From Stappia sp. (GTDB lineage: Bacteria; Pseudomonadota; Alphaproteobacteria; Rhizobiales; Stappiaceae): a stretch of DNA of 55,676 nt. Both the position numbers and the translations under genes were made by a program. The stretch lies in contig PBLF01000033.1 in assembly GCA_002722295.1 (NCBI GenBank), positions 1 through 55,676 of the forward strand. Direction: 5' to 3'. Each line of letters opens with the position of its first letter. Within the stretch, counting starts at the first letter, position 1. Below the pieces are notes generated by a model that was not told the DNA's origin, made no database searches, and saw only the letters and a program-made list of their open reading frames with translations. This document shows positions 34,829 to 43,751 of this stretch, piece by piece.

Positions 34829-34858
34829 AATATCGATTTTTTATCGATAAAATGTCAA
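34829..34858 (-). promoter_or_regulatory. Promoter with embedded operator for the oxoprolinase gene
   Basis: Minus-strand -35 TTGACA (34853-34858) and -10 GATATT (34829-34834) are 18 bases apart. The perfect inverted repeat TATCGAT-TTTTT-ATCGATA (34831-34849) lies between them, a classic repressor position. An AT-rich island in GC-rich DNA. Confidence 0.65.
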
Positions 34859-34871
34859 CGTCTATTCGAGA

Positions 34872-34898
34872 GCCTGCCTCCCCAGGGGAGCGGCAGGC
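34872..34898 (-). terminator. Terminator-like hairpin after the TRAP large permease gene
   Basis: GCCTGCC / GGCAGGC continues inward as TCCCC / GGGGA with a 2-base bulge and 1-base loop. It lies 6 bases past the stop codon and separates the transporter operon from the oxoprolinase promoter. Confidence 0.6.
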
Positions 34899-34904
34899 GA
34901 GGGG

Positions 34905-36212
34905 TCAGGGTATGCTGCGGGCGTTCTCCGGCAGCCATGTGGCGAGCTCGGGCATGCTGATGAGCAGGAACACCATCACGACCATGATCGCGAACATGGG
35001 CAGGGCGGCGCGGGCGATGTAGGTCATCTCGTGCCGCGTCATGCCCTGCAGAACGAACAGGTTGAAGCCGATCGGCGGCGTGATCTGCGCCATCTCGACC
35101 ACCACGACGATGAAGATGCCGAACCACAGCAGGTCGATGCCGGCCGCGCGCACCATGGGCTCCACCACGGCCATGGTGAGCACCACGGACGAGATGCCGT
35201 CAAGGAAGCAGCCGATGATGATGTAGAACACCAGCAGCGCCATCAGCAGTTCGAAACGCGAGAGTTCCAGCGATCCGATGAAGGTTGCCAGCGCACGGGG
35301 GAGCCCGGTGAAGCCCATGGACAGGGACAGGAAGGCGGCGCCGGCGAGGATGAGGGCCACCATGGCCGAGGTCCTGGTCGCGCCCATGAGGCTCTCGCCG
35401 AACGCGCGCGGTGTCAGCGATCCCTGGCTTGCGGCAAGCACCAGTGCGCCGATGACGCCGATGGCGGCCGCTTCCGTCGCCGTGGCATAGCCCAGGTACA
35501 TGGACCCGATCACGGCGATGATCAGAAGCATGACGGGGGCCAGAAACCGTGAGTTGGCAAGCTTCTCGGCGAAGGTCATGCGCGGTTCGGGCGTCGGCTC
35601 GTAGTCGCGGGCGAGCTTCGAGTAGATGGCGATGTAGCCCATGAACAGCGCGGCGAGCACGAGGCCTGGAAGAATGCCGGCCATGAACAGCTTGGTGATG
35701 GATTCGTTGACCGTCACGCCGTAGACGATGAGCGTCAGCGACGGCGGGATCATCAGGCCAAGGGTCGCGGCGCCGGCAAGCGTGCCGATCACCATCTTCT
35801 CCGGATAGTTTCGCTTGCGCAGCTCCGGCACCGACATCTTGCCGACGGTGGTGAGCGTGGCGGCCGACGATCCCGAGACGGCGGCGAAGACCGTGCAGCC
35901 GACGACGTTTGTATGCAGCAGGCCGCCGGGAAGCCTTGCCATCCACGGCGAGAGACCGCGGAACATGTCTTCCGACAGGCGTGTGCGATAGAGGATCTCG
36001 CCCATCCAGATGAACAGGGGCAGGGCGGTCAGCGTCCAGGAGGAGGACGAGGCCCAGATCACCGTCATCATGGCGTCGCCGGCGGGCCGCGAGGTGAAGA
36101 GTTCCATGCCGACGAAGGCGACACCGAGAAGGGCGAGCCCGACCCAGACGCCGGTGCCCAGAAGCAGAAAGAGCACGAAGAGGAACAGGACGATGGGGGC
36201 GAAGGTTTCCAT
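34905..36212 (-). CDS. TRAP transporter large permease (DctM type)
   Basis: A 435-residue membrane protein with about 12 spans, the DctM channel subunit of a TRAP transporter. Typical features are LPLFIWMGEILYRTRLSEDMFRGL near residues 63-87, VVGCTVFAAVSGSSAATLTTVGKM near 104-127, TLAGAATLGLMIPPSLTLIVYG near 142-163, and VVVEMAQITPPIGFNLFVLQG near 378-398. It moves an organic acid using the sodium gradient, with the substrate delivered by the periplasmic binding protein. Downstream of the small permease by 4 bases, so the two are translationally close. Confidence 0.95.
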   Translation of the reverse strand: METFAPIVLFLFVLFLLLGTGVWVGLALLGVAFVGMELFTSRPAGDAMMTVIWASSSSWTLTALPLFIWMGEILYRTRLSEDMFRGLSPWMARLPGGLLHTNVVGCTVFAAVSGSSAATLTTVGKMSVPELRKRNYPEKMVIGTLAGAATLGLMIPPSLTLIVYGVTVNESITKLFMAGILPGLVLAALFMGYIAIYSKLARDYEPTPEPRMTFAEKLANSRFLAPVMLLIIAVIGSMYLGYATATEAAAIGVIGALVLAASQGSLTPRAFGESLMGATRTSAMVALILAGAAFLSLSMGFTGLPRALATFIGSLELSRFELLMALLVFYIIIGCFLDGISSVVLTMAVVEPMVRAAGIDLLWFGIFIVVVVEMAQITPPIGFNLFVLQGMTRHEMTYIARAALPMFAIMVVMVFLLISMPELATWLPENARSIP

Positions 36213-36216
36213 GGGC

Positions 36217-36750
36217 CTACTCCGCGTGGCTCTGCTCGACGGTGTCCTGCTTCACGCCGGAGGTGCCGGTGAAGAGGACGCGCACGAGGTGATCGGTGAG
36301 CGCGACGGCAAGGAGGACGGAGCCGGCGGCCATGAGGGTCTGGGGAATCCACAATGGGGTCGCGTCCTGGCCCTGGCTCACGTCATGGAGCTTCCAGGAC
36401 CAGTAGACTGTCTTGATCGCATAGCGGGCCAGGAACCAGGCAAGCGCGGCGCCAATGCCGAAGCACCAGACCTCAAGCCAGCGGGCGTGGCGGCCGAGCG
36501 CGCTGAGAAGCAGGCTCACGCGAATATGGGCGCCCCGGTTGAGCGCATGGGCGAAGGCCAGGAACGACGCGCCGGCCATTGCGTAGCCCGCGTAGCTGGT
36601 GGCTCCGGGAAAGGTGAGACCGGTCCAGCGGGCGACCATCTGGCCGACGATGATGGCGAGGATCGATACGAGGCAGAGCGCGGCGAGCACGCCGCCGGCA
36701 AAATAGAGGCCGTCAAGGGCGGTGCGAAGCGCCCGAGCAAGTCGGATCAT
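36217..36750 (-). CDS. TRAP transporter small permease (DctQ type)
   Basis: A 177-residue membrane protein with four spans and the pattern of DctQ subunits: VLAALCLVSILAIIVGQMVARW near 19-40, AGASFLAFAHALNRGAHIRVSL near 57-78 (the conserved His/Arg loop), and two more spans. It is the second gene of the transporter operon, 4 bases before the large permease, and follows the binding-protein gene after a strong hairpin. The start at 36750 has no strong ribosome binding site, which could couple its translation to the upstream gene or leave it lowly expressed. Confidence 0.92.
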   Translation of the reverse strand: MIRLARALRTALDGLYFAGGVLAALCLVSILAIIVGQMVARWTGLTFPGATSYAGYAMAGASFLAFAHALNRGAHIRVSLLLSALGRHARWLEVWCFGIGAALAWFLARYAIKTVYWSWKLHDVSQGQDATPLWIPQTLMAAGSVLLAVALTDHLVRVLFTGTSGVKQDTVEQSHAE

Positions 36751-36859
36751 GTCGAGGTCCTGTCGGCTTGCGCCCGCTCACGAGAATGCGCGGCGCGTTC
36801 GGCACCGTTGGCCGGCAGTGGCGCGAGGCAGCGGACACACCGCTTCCCCGCGCATGGGA

Positions 36860-36885
36860 CGAACGGCGCGCGGGCGCGCCGTTCG
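36860..36885 (-). other. Strong intercistronic hairpin between binding protein and small permease
   Basis: CGAACGGCGCGC / GCGCGCCGTTCG forms a perfect 12-bp stem with 2-base loop, 10 bases after the binding-protein stop. Such hairpins usually stabilise the upstream mRNA and cause partial termination, so that the binding protein exceeds the permease. Confidence 0.65.
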
Positions 36886-36895
36886 CGGTCCCGCC

Positions 36896-37900
36896 TCAGT
36901 TGGCCTTGTAGGCGTCGACGATGGCCTTGCCCTTGTCGCCGGCGGCCTTCAGCCACTCGGCGGTCATGGTCTCTCCGACCTTGGCAAGATCCGCCTTGAG
37001 CTGATCGCTCGGCTTCTCGACCTTCATGCCGTTTTCGGCCAGGCCCTCGAGGGTGAAGGTGGTGTAGTCCTTCGCCTTCTGCAGGCCCTCGCTCTCGGCG
37101 GTGGCGGCGCAGTCGGTGAAGACCTTCCTGGTCGCGTCGTCGAGCGCGGCCCAGCTGTCCTTGTTGACGAAGACGGCGTTGCGCGGCAGCCACGCGTCGA
37201 CCTCGTAGAAATTGGACACGTTCTCCCAGAGCTTGCTGTCGTAACCGGTCGCACCGGAGGAGACCATCGACTGGGCGACACCGGTGGCGAACGCCTGCGG
37301 CACCTCGGCGGCCTCGATCTGCACCGGCAGCATGCCGGTCAGTTCGGCGAGCTTGGCGGTCGCGGCGTTGTACGCGCGGAACTTCAGGCCCTCCATGTCG
37401 GCGACGGAGTTTACTTCCTTGTTGAAGTACATGCCCTGGGGCGGCCACGGCACGGTGTAGAGCAGCACCAGATTCTGCTCGTCCAGCGCCTCGGCGATCG
37501 CCGGCTCGGCGGCGTCCCACAGCTTCACGGAATCGTCGAAGGAGGTGGCGAGGAAAGGGATGCTGTCGACGCCGAAGAGCGGATTCTCGTTGGCATGGGC
37601 GGACAGAAGGCGCTCGCCGATCGGCACCTGGCCGGTCTGGACGGCGCGCTTGATGTCGGCGCCGCCGAACAGGGAACCGTTGGGATGGGTGACGATCTCG
37701 ATCGCGCCGTCGGTTCCCTTGGTGACGCAGGCGGCGAAGGTGCCGCCATTTTCCGTGTGGTAGTTGCTGGCCGGATAGGCCATCGGCAGATCCCACTTCT
37801 CGGCCGCGGCCGGACCCGCAAGGGCGGTGGCCACGAGGCCGGCGGCGGCCAGGCTGGTGGTATAGGCCAGGGCCCGACGGGTCTGGGTCGATGCGGTCAT
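36896..37900 (-). CDS. TRAP transporter substrate-binding protein (DctP type)
   Basis: A 334-residue periplasmic binding protein, first gene of the transporter operon. A signal peptide ends near residue 33 (AGPAAAEKWD). The DctP pattern includes GGADIKRAVQTGQVPIGERLLSA, a Glu/Gln-rich central part, and the substrate-anchoring region MEGLKFRAYNAATAKL near residue 170, which carries the conserved Arg. The ligand is an organic acid or related small molecule; the neighbouring oxoprolinase and racemase suggest a hydantoin or pyroglutamate, which is inference. The open frame continues to 37975, but the ATG at 37900 has GGAGGA 8 bases upstream and the signal peptide fits it. Confidence 0.92.
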   Translation of the reverse strand: MTASTQTRRALAYTTSLAAAGLVATALAGPAAAEKWDLPMAYPASNYHTENGGTFAACVTKGTDGAIEIVTHPNGSLFGGADIKRAVQTGQVPIGERLLSAHANENPLFGVDSIPFLATSFDDSVKLWDAAEPAIAEALDEQNLVLLYTVPWPPQGMYFNKEVNSVADMEGLKFRAYNAATAKLAELTGMLPVQIEAAEVPQAFATGVAQSMVSSGATGYDSKLWENVSNFYEVDAWLPRNAVFVNKDSWAALDDATRKVFTDCAATAESEGLQKAKDYTTFTLEGLAENGMKVEKPSDQLKADLAKVGETMTAEWLKAAGDKGKAIVDAYKAN

Positions 37901-38081
37901 GCTGCAGTCCTCCGGTGTGCTTCCGACTCGATGCGTTGCGGCGCGGAAGCGGGTTCCTGATCTCTGGTCGGTCATATTGTTTCTCGCGCCCCGTCTGGTC
38001 GCGGGGTCGGCCTCACTCTAGCCGCCACGGGGGCGTTCCGACAGGGGGACACCGGGCGCGACAGCAGACGAGACTCGGGAA

Positions 38082-38109
38082 GTCTTATCGGCGGACGACA
38101 TGGTGTCAA
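38082..38109 (-). promoter_or_regulatory. Promoter of the TRAP transporter operon
   Basis: Minus-strand TTGACA (38104-38109) and TAAGAC (38082-38087) are 16 bases apart; the operator palindrome abuts the -35 box. The remaining 37901-38255 gap holds the long leader of this operon and no other gene. Confidence 0.5.
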
Positions 38110-38127
38110 CAATTTGTCGACAAATTG
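38110..38127. promoter_or_regulatory. Palindromic operator in the divergent transporter-racemase gap
   Basis: CAATTTGTCGACAAATTG is a perfect 18-base palindrome lying next to the transporter -35 box, within a second inverted repeat CAACAAT (38107) / ATTGTTG (38130-38136). Likely a regulator site for both directions. Confidence 0.65.
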
Positions 38128-38255
38128 CCATTGTTGGCGCACCATTCCGACGAAACGCCGAAAAAAGAAGACGGACCGCCGGATGGCGGACGTGATAAAT
38201 CCGGCGGGAGGAAGCGCGTCCCCTTGGGCGCGCGCGGCAGAAGGAGGTCCGGGTC

Positions 38256-38975
38256 ATGCGTGTCAGGGGCGGAGCACCCGTTGCGGGCGCGGCGGTCGGC
38301 ATAGCGATGCTCGACACGCGGTTCCCGCGCATTCCCGGAGATCTCGGCAACGCACTGACATGGCCGTTTCCCGTGCTCTATCGCGTGGTGCGCGGCGCGC
38401 GGCCCGAGCTTGCTGTCAGCGGCGACACGGAGCAGCTTCTGGCCCCCTTCATCGAGGCCGGGCGGGGGCTCGTCGTCGACGGCGCGCAGGGCATCGTCAC
38501 GAGCTGTGGTTTCCTCGTGCGGTTTCAGGACCGCCTGCGCGATGCGCTGGGCGTTCCGGTCGCGACCTCGTCGCTCATGCAGGTTCCCGTGGTGCAGGCG
38601 CTTCTGCCTGCCGGGAAGCGTGTCGGTATCCTGACGATCTCGGCACAATCCCTCGGTCCGGGGGATCTCGCTGCGGCCGGCTGCGCGCCGGACACGCCCA
38701 TTGCCGGCACGGATGGCGGGCGGGAGTTTTCCCGTGTCATCCTCGCAAACGAGGAGGAGCTCGACGTGGATCTGGCGCGTGCCGACCTCGTTGCGGCCGG
38801 GCGGGCGTTGATTGCGCGGCATCCCGAGGTCGGCGCCATCGTTCTGGAATGCACGAACATGGTGCCCTATGCGGCGGACATTCGGGCGGCCTGCGGCGTG
38901 CCGGTCTATTCGGTGGCGAGCCTCGTCACGTGGTTCCAGTCGGGCCTTGATCCGGCGCGCTATCCCGTGTCGTGA
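38256..38975 (+). CDS. Aspartate/glutamate racemase family protein (hydantoin racemase-like)
   Basis: A 239-residue protein of the Asp/Glu/hydantoin racemase superfamily, cofactor-independent enzymes that use two Cys as acid and base. Both Cys are seen in family context: GIVTSCGFL near residue 80-88 and IVLECTNMVPY near 197-207. The start ATG has a strong AAGGAGG at 8 bases. In hydantoin pathways such a racemase lets a stereospecific hydrolase use both enantiomers; its place opposite the TRAP transporter and oxoprolinase supports that. Glutamate racemase (MurI) is unlikely: sequence and context differ. Confidence 0.82.
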   Translation: MRVRGGAPVAGAAVGIAMLDTRFPRIPGDLGNALTWPFPVLYRVVRGARPELAVSGDTEQLLAPFIEAGRGLVVDGAQGIVTSCGFLVRFQDRLRDALGVPVATSSLMQVPVVQALLPAGKRVGILTISAQSLGPGDLAAAGCAPDTPIAGTDGGREFSRVILANEEELDVDLARADLVAAGRALIARHPEVGAIVLECTNMVPYAADIRAACGVPVYSVASLVTWFQSGLDPARYPVS

Positions 38976-39041
38976 CGGGCGGTCCGCTTGTGCGGGCCAT
39001 TCGATGACACGTCCACATCACCAACCAGGGACAGGATCAAT

Positions 39042-39581
39042 ATGTCGAGCGAGACGGAGAACGAGCCGGCCCATCCCGGAGTAGGTCCGGTCGTATCGGC
39101 GGCGCATCTTGCCTCCGGTGCCATGCCGGCACTGTCGGAGGTGGAATTCGCGGTGACCATGATGGTCAACGCCTATCATCGCTGGATGGCGCGCTGCATG
39201 GCGGCAGCGGGGGCTCCCGGGATCAGCCCTCTCGAAACCCTCGTACTGCATTCGGTCAACCATCGCGGGCGTCCCAAGTCGCTCGCCGACATCTGCCTTG
39301 TCCTCAACATCGAGGACACGCACACGGTTACCTATGCGCTGAAAAAGCTTCAGGCCGCCGGACTGGTGGAGACCGGCAGGCGCGGAAAGGAGAAGACCGT
39401 GGCCATCACGGCCGAGGGGGAAAAGATCTGCCTTGAGTATCGCCGGCTCCGCGAGGCCTTGCTGGTTGGCCCGGTGAAGGGGCTCGGCATGGACGAACAG
39501 GAATTGTCGCGCCTGGCGGCAACGCTTCGATCCGTCTCGGGGCACTATGATCAGGCCGCCCGTGCCGCGGCGGCCATGTAG
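39042..39581 (+). CDS. MarR-like winged-helix regulator
   Basis: About 179 residues with a winged helix in residues about 60-140: SPLETLVLHSVNHRGRPKSLADI is followed by the recognition helix TVTYALKKLQAAGLVETGRRGKEKTVAIT and a C-terminal dimer helix. It follows the racemase gene by 66 bases and is the only regulator of the cluster, so it is the first candidate to bind one or both palindromes at 34831-34849 and 38110-38127. The ATG at 39042 is preferred to 38988 by its better ribosome binding site (AGGA) and by where homology starts. Ligand unknown. Confidence 0.8.
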   Translation: MSSETENEPAHPGVGPVVSAAHLASGAMPALSEVEFAVTMMVNAYHRWMARCMAAAGAPGISPLETLVLHSVNHRGRPKSLADICLVLNIEDTHTVTYALKKLQAAGLVETGRRGKEKTVAITAEGEKICLEYRRLREALLVGPVKGLGMDEQELSRLAATLRSVSGHYDQAARAAAAM

Positions 39582-39611
39582 GTCGACCGTGCATGTTGGG
39601 CCTGGGTCCCG

Positions 39612-42071
39612 CTATACGGATCGCCCCGACTTGCGAGAGGGACCAGTCGCCTCCTGGTGCGTCTCACCCACCTGTTCGAGAAGGGCGCCGGCAGGCAGTT
39701 TGGCCGCTTCATCCTCCAACCGTATCGCATCCGGTGTCTCGGCGCTCGCCTGCGGTTCTTCCTGACCAGTCGGGTCGTCCGCGCAAATGGGCTCGCGGGC
39801 AGGCCCCGTGCCGGCATCCGCAGTCATGTCCGGATCCGCGAACCCGACTTCGCCGTCCGTCTCGACTGTAGGCCGGGAGGTGGATGGGGTCAGGAGGACG
39901 GAGGACGCGCGCCGGCTCTGCAGGAAGTTGCGGTTTTCCTCCTGCCTGCGCAGCGCATCCGCGCTGGCACGGGCGTCGGAGAGGTCCAGCGGACGACCGA
40001 ACAGGAAGCCCTGCACCTTGTCGCAGCCGGCCGCGCGCAGGAGCATCGCCTGGTCCTCGTTTTCCACGCCCTCGGCGGTGATCGTGACGCCGAGGGATCG
40101 GCCGAGTCCGACGATCGAGGCGATGATCGCGTCCGTGGTCGCATTGCGCCCGAGTGTCGCGACGAAGGAGCGGTCGATCTTGATCGTGTCGAAGGGAAAG
40201 CGCGAAAGATAGCTCAGGCTCGAGTAGCCGGTGCCGAAGTCGTCCATCGCGATGGAAACGCCCATTCCGCGCACGGTGGTCAAGGTCTTGACCACGGCGG
40301 AGGTGTTCGAAATCAGCAGGCTTTCCGTGATCTCGATTTCGAGACGCTTGGCATCCAGGCCGCTTGCCCGCAGTGCTTCCGCGACGCGCTGCTCGGTCAT
40401 GCCGGCCTTGAACTGTGCCGGGGACACATTGACCGAGACCGTGAGCGTGCTGTCCTCCCAGGCGGCGGCCTCGATGCAGGCGCGACGCAGCACCCAGGTG
40501 CCGATTTCCTCGATCAGTCCCGCTTCTTCCGCGATCGGAATGAAAACGGCAGGCGAAATGGTGCCCCGCTCCGGGTGTTCCCAGCGCAAAAGCGTTTCAT
40601 AGCCGGTCAGCTTCAGGTCGTTGAGACTGAACTGCGGCTGGTAGAGCAGGCGGAACTGGTCGTCGCGAAGCGCCTTGCGCAGGTCGTGCTCAAGCCGGCG
40701 ACGCTCCTTGGCCTCCGCGTCCATGTCCGGCGTGTACCACACGAAGGTGGAGCGCCCGCCCTGCTTGGCACGATAGAGGGCAAGGTCGGCGCAATGCAGC
40801 AGTCGCGATGCGCGCCAGGCGGAGTCGGAGGCCTGGGCGATGCCCATGGAGACCGAGACAGGAATGTCCTTGCCATCGATGCGGGTCGGCATTTTCGTCG
40901 CGGCGACCATCGTTTCCGCGAGCCGGGTCGCGCTGGCATGGTCACTCTCCGCCGTCAGCAGGACCGCGAACTCGTCGCCGGACAGCCGGGCCACGAGATG
41001 TCGCGAGAACACCGTGCTCATGCGATCCGCGACAACCTGCAGGAACAGGTCGCCCGCAGCATGGCCATGGGTGTCGTTCACGTCCTTGAACTTGTCGAGA
41101 TCGATGAGAATGACAGAGATGCTGCTCGCCTTGGCATGAGCGAGACGCAGGGCTTCCGTAAGCTTGGTGTTGAAGACCGTGCGGTTGGGAAGTCCCGTCA
41201 GGGCGTCGTGGTGCGCAAGGAACTGGATCGTCTTGCTTGCCTTGAGCCGGTCACGGAACCTCAGCCAGACGAGAAGGGCGGCAAGGCCCGTGGCCACGAA
41301 CAGCATGGTCACCATGATGGCGACGCCGAGCTGGATGAGGTTGGTCAGGAACGCGCCGGTCGTCTTCTGGTCGTAGGACAGGATGAGCGCGGCGGCGAGC
41401 TTGCCCTTGGCGTGGACCGGGACGGCGATCAGTGTCATCTTGTCCGCGCTGCCGAGTATCGACAGCGACGAGGGGATATCCACGACCGGTTCATCGGCGT
41501 TGCGCAGGCGCTCCATGAGCGGACCGATGCGGGGGCTCGCGCGCCTCAGAACATCCGTTTCGTCGGTGCGGGCGATCTCGACCGGCTCGGACCCGGAAAG
41601 CACCATGACCCACAGTGGGTTGACGTCCTCATGAGTGGTAAGATGCTCGGCGAAGTCGTCCACCCAGGCCACCAGACTTTCAGCGTGCGGGCCGTCGGGG
41701 ACTGGTGACTTGGAGGGATGAGGCGAGGGCGTTTTGGGGGTGGAGGCCCGGGCGACGGGCTCCTGTACGGACGGTGCCGTACCGTCGAGCGAAGGACGCA
41801 GCACGGAGGCCGTGCCGTCGGCCGGAAGGGAAGCAGCGAGGTCGGAAGCGGCTTCGGGAGCGGTGTCCGGCGCTTCCTCTGTGTGCGCGCCAATATTGCC
41901 CCGTTCACCGAAGTTCGGCAGTTCCCATGCGATGCGCTGTGCCGTCTCCACGGCGTCGCGGCTATAGAGTGCGTGGGAAAACAGCAGGTTCGCGGCGTGG
42001 ATCGCGCCGGCAAACGCGACGACGATCAAAAAGCCGACAAGAACTCCTGCCAATGAACGAAACTGGCGCAA
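39612..42071 (-). CDS. Membrane-anchored GGDEF-EAL cyclic-di-GMP protein
   Basis: An 819-residue protein. Membrane segments at residues about 8-28 and 245-270 frame a periplasmic region with a Pro/Thr/Ser-rich linker and a double-CACHE-like or simple sensor domain. GGDEF domain about 285-450 with motif SGDEF in place of GGDEF and no RxxD inhibitory site; EAL domain about 470-715 with ETLLRW in place of EALLRW but with the other catalytic residues present: NVS, EITES, MDDFGTGYSS, KID, AEGVE, QG. Phosphodiesterase activity is therefore likely; cyclase activity is possible (SGDEF proteins can be active). The 100-residue C-terminal tail is polar and disordered. Confidence 0.92.
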   Translation of the reverse strand: MRQFRSLAGVLVGFLIVVAFAGAIHAANLLFSHALYSRDAVETAQRIAWELPNFGERGNIGAHTEEAPDTAPEAASDLAASLPADGTASVLRPSLDGTAPSVQEPVARASTPKTPSPHPSKSPVPDGPHAESLVAWVDDFAEHLTTHEDVNPLWVMVLSGSEPVEIARTDETDVLRRASPRIGPLMERLRNADEPVVDIPSSLSILGSADKMTLIAVPVHAKGKLAAALILSYDQKTTGAFLTNLIQLGVAIMVTMLFVATGLAALLVWLRFRDRLKASKTIQFLAHHDALTGLPNRTVFNTKLTEALRLAHAKASSISVILIDLDKFKDVNDTHGHAAGDLFLQVVADRMSTVFSRHLVARLSGDEFAVLLTAESDHASATRLAETMVAATKMPTRIDGKDIPVSVSMGIAQASDSAWRASRLLHCADLALYRAKQGGRSTFVWYTPDMDAEAKERRRLEHDLRKALRDDQFRLLYQPQFSLNDLKLTGYETLLRWEHPERGTISPAVFIPIAEEAGLIEEIGTWVLRRACIEAAAWEDSTLTVSVNVSPAQFKAGMTEQRVAEALRASGLDAKRLEIEITESLLISNTSAVVKTLTTVRGMGVSIAMDDFGTGYSSLSYLSRFPFDTIKIDRSFVATLGRNATTDAIIASIVGLGRSLGVTITAEGVENEDQAMLLRAAGCDKVQGFLFGRPLDLSDARASADALRRQEENRNFLQSRRASSVLLTPSTSRPTVETDGEVGFADPDMTADAGTGPAREPICADDPTGQEEPQASAETPDAIRLEDEAAKLPAGALLEQVGETHQEATGPSRKSGRSV

Positions 42072-42189
42072 ACCCGATCTCCCGCGTGGTACTCACCAAA
42101 ACGCCACGCAACCGGGAGATCATCGCTTACCGAAGTTTCCATACCCTGAATCGTTGCCGTAAAGGCATGCCGGAAGACGAGGACGTTCG

Positions 42190-43605
42190 ATGAGTGCGGA
42201 CAGGACACGCAAGGAAACGGATTCCATGGGCGCGATCGAGGTGCCCGCGGAGCGTTACTGGGGAGCGCAGACGGAGCGTTCCCGCCACCATTTCTCCATC
42301 GGGCGTGATCTTTTTCCGCTCGAGATCATCCATGCCCTGGCGCGCATCAAGGGGGCAGCGGCCCGGGTCAACGCGGATCTCGGCGTTCTGGACGAGCGCC
42401 GTGCAGCGCTCATCGAGGCTGCGGCTCGGGAGATCGTCGAGGGGCGTCTGGATGCCGAGTTTCCCCTGCATGTCTGGATGACCGGCTCGGGCACACAGGC
42501 CAACATGAACGTGAACGAGGTGATCGCCAACCGGGCGATCGAGGCGGCCGGCGGAACGCTCGGTTCAAAGGATCCGGTCCACCCGAATGACCACGTCAAC
42601 CGGTCGCAATCCTCCAACGATGTGGTGCCGACCGCGCTGAACGTCGCGGCCGCGCTGATGATCGAGACCCGGGTTCTGCCGGCGCTCGATACGTTGCGCT
42701 CGGCACTTGCGGCGAAGGCCGAGGCCTGGCGCGATCTGGTGAAGATCGGCCGTACGCACATGCAGGACGCCGTGCCCATGACGCTGGGCCAGGAAATGGC
42801 GGGATATGTAGGCGTTCTCGACGACAACCGCGCGCGCCTGGTCTTCGCCCGGGACGGGCTGATGCCGCTTGCCATCGGAGGAACGGCGGTCGGGACCGGT
42901 TTGAATGCCCCCGAGGGGTTCGATACCGGGGTCGCGGCGGCGCTGGCCCGGGAAACGGGGCTGCCCTTCGTGGCGGCGGGCAACAAGTTCGCCGTCATGG
43001 GGTCCCACGACGCCATGGTGGCCGCCTCGGGCATGTTGAGAACGCTTGCCGTCTCACTCAACAAGATCGCGAATGACATCCGTCTTCTGTCCTGCGGTCC
43101 GCGTGCGGGCTTCAACGAGATCCTGCTGCCGGAAAACGAACCGGGGTCCTCGATCATGCCGGGCAAGGTCAATCCGACACAGTGTGAGGCGCTTGCCATG
43201 CTGGCGGTTCAGGTCATGGGGCTCGACGCCGCGACCGCGCAGGCGGGGGCAGCGGGCATTCTGGAAATGAACGTCTACAAGCCCATGATCGGATCGAACG
43301 TCATCGATGCCTGTCGCCTGCTTTCCGACGGAATGGAAAACTTCGCGCGTTTCGCGGTCGAAGGGATGCGGGCCAACGAGGCGCAGCTCTCCGAAACGGT
43401 CGGCCGGTCCCTAATGCTTGTGACGGCGCTGACGCCCGAGATCGGCTACGACAAGGCTGCGGCAATCGCCCATCATGCCCATCATCACGGCATGACGCTG
43501 CGCGAGGCGGCGCTCGACCTGGGACATGTCGACGCGGAGACCTTCGACCGCATCGTGGACGCGAGCCGGATGACGGGTCCCATGCCGGATCTGACGCGAC
43601 AGTGA
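42190..43605 (+). CDS. fumC: Fumarate hydratase class II FumC
   Basis: A 471-residue class II fumarase, iron-independent, turning fumarate into L-malate in the TCA cycle. All family blocks are there: [41 protein letters not shown] with the catalytic His, and the signature [11 protein letters not shown] near residues 318-328 with the mobile-loop Ser. Length is normal (E. coli FumC 467). Aspartase was considered, but the [16 protein letters not shown] block and overall pattern fit FumC. Single gene, divergent from the GGDEF-EAL gene, with an inverted repeat over its stop codon. Confidence 0.96.
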   Translation: MSADRTRKETDSMGAIEVPAERYWGAQTERSRHHFSIGRDLFPLEIIHALARIKGAAARVNADLGVLDERRAALIEAAAREIVEGRLDAEFPLHVWMTGSGTQANMNVNEVIANRAIEAAGGTLGSKDPVHPNDHVNRSQSSNDVVPTALNVAAALMIETRVLPALDTLRSALAAKAEAWRDLVKIGRTHMQDAVPMTLGQEMAGYVGVLDDNRARLVFARDGLMPLAIGGTAVGTGLNAPEGFDTGVAAALARETGLPFVAAGNKFAVMGSHDAMVAASGMLRTLAVSLNKIANDIRLLSCGPRAGFNEILLPENEPGSSIMPGKVNPTQCEALAMLAVQVMGLDAATAQAGAAGILEMNVYKPMIGSNVIDACRLLSDGMENFARFAVEGMRANEAQLSETVGRSLMLVTALTPEIGYDKAAAIAHHAHHHGMTLREAALDLGHVDAETFDRIVDASRMTGPMPDLTRQ

Positions 43606-43656
43606 CACGCACAAAGAGGTTGCGCATGGGCGTGCGTCGGTGACGATGCGTGTCAC
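43602..43656 (+). terminator. Inverted repeat over the fumC stop codon
   Basis: GTGACACGCA and TGCGTGTCAC, perfect over 10 bases with a 35-base loop. There is no T run; terminator role uncertain. Confidence 0.4.
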
Positions 43657-43751
43657 GACGAATCGAAGCGGCGCCGAGGGGCGGGGAGTGAGGGCATGAG
43701 CGACAGGAGTGTTTCCGGCGGCATCGCGCGTCCGGTCTGAAAACCCGCCCC

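Noticed and set aside
43696..43740. 14-codon frame with GGGGAG in front
   Set aside because: Too short for any judgement; no promoter or hydrophobic pattern, unlike the micro-ORF at 19989.
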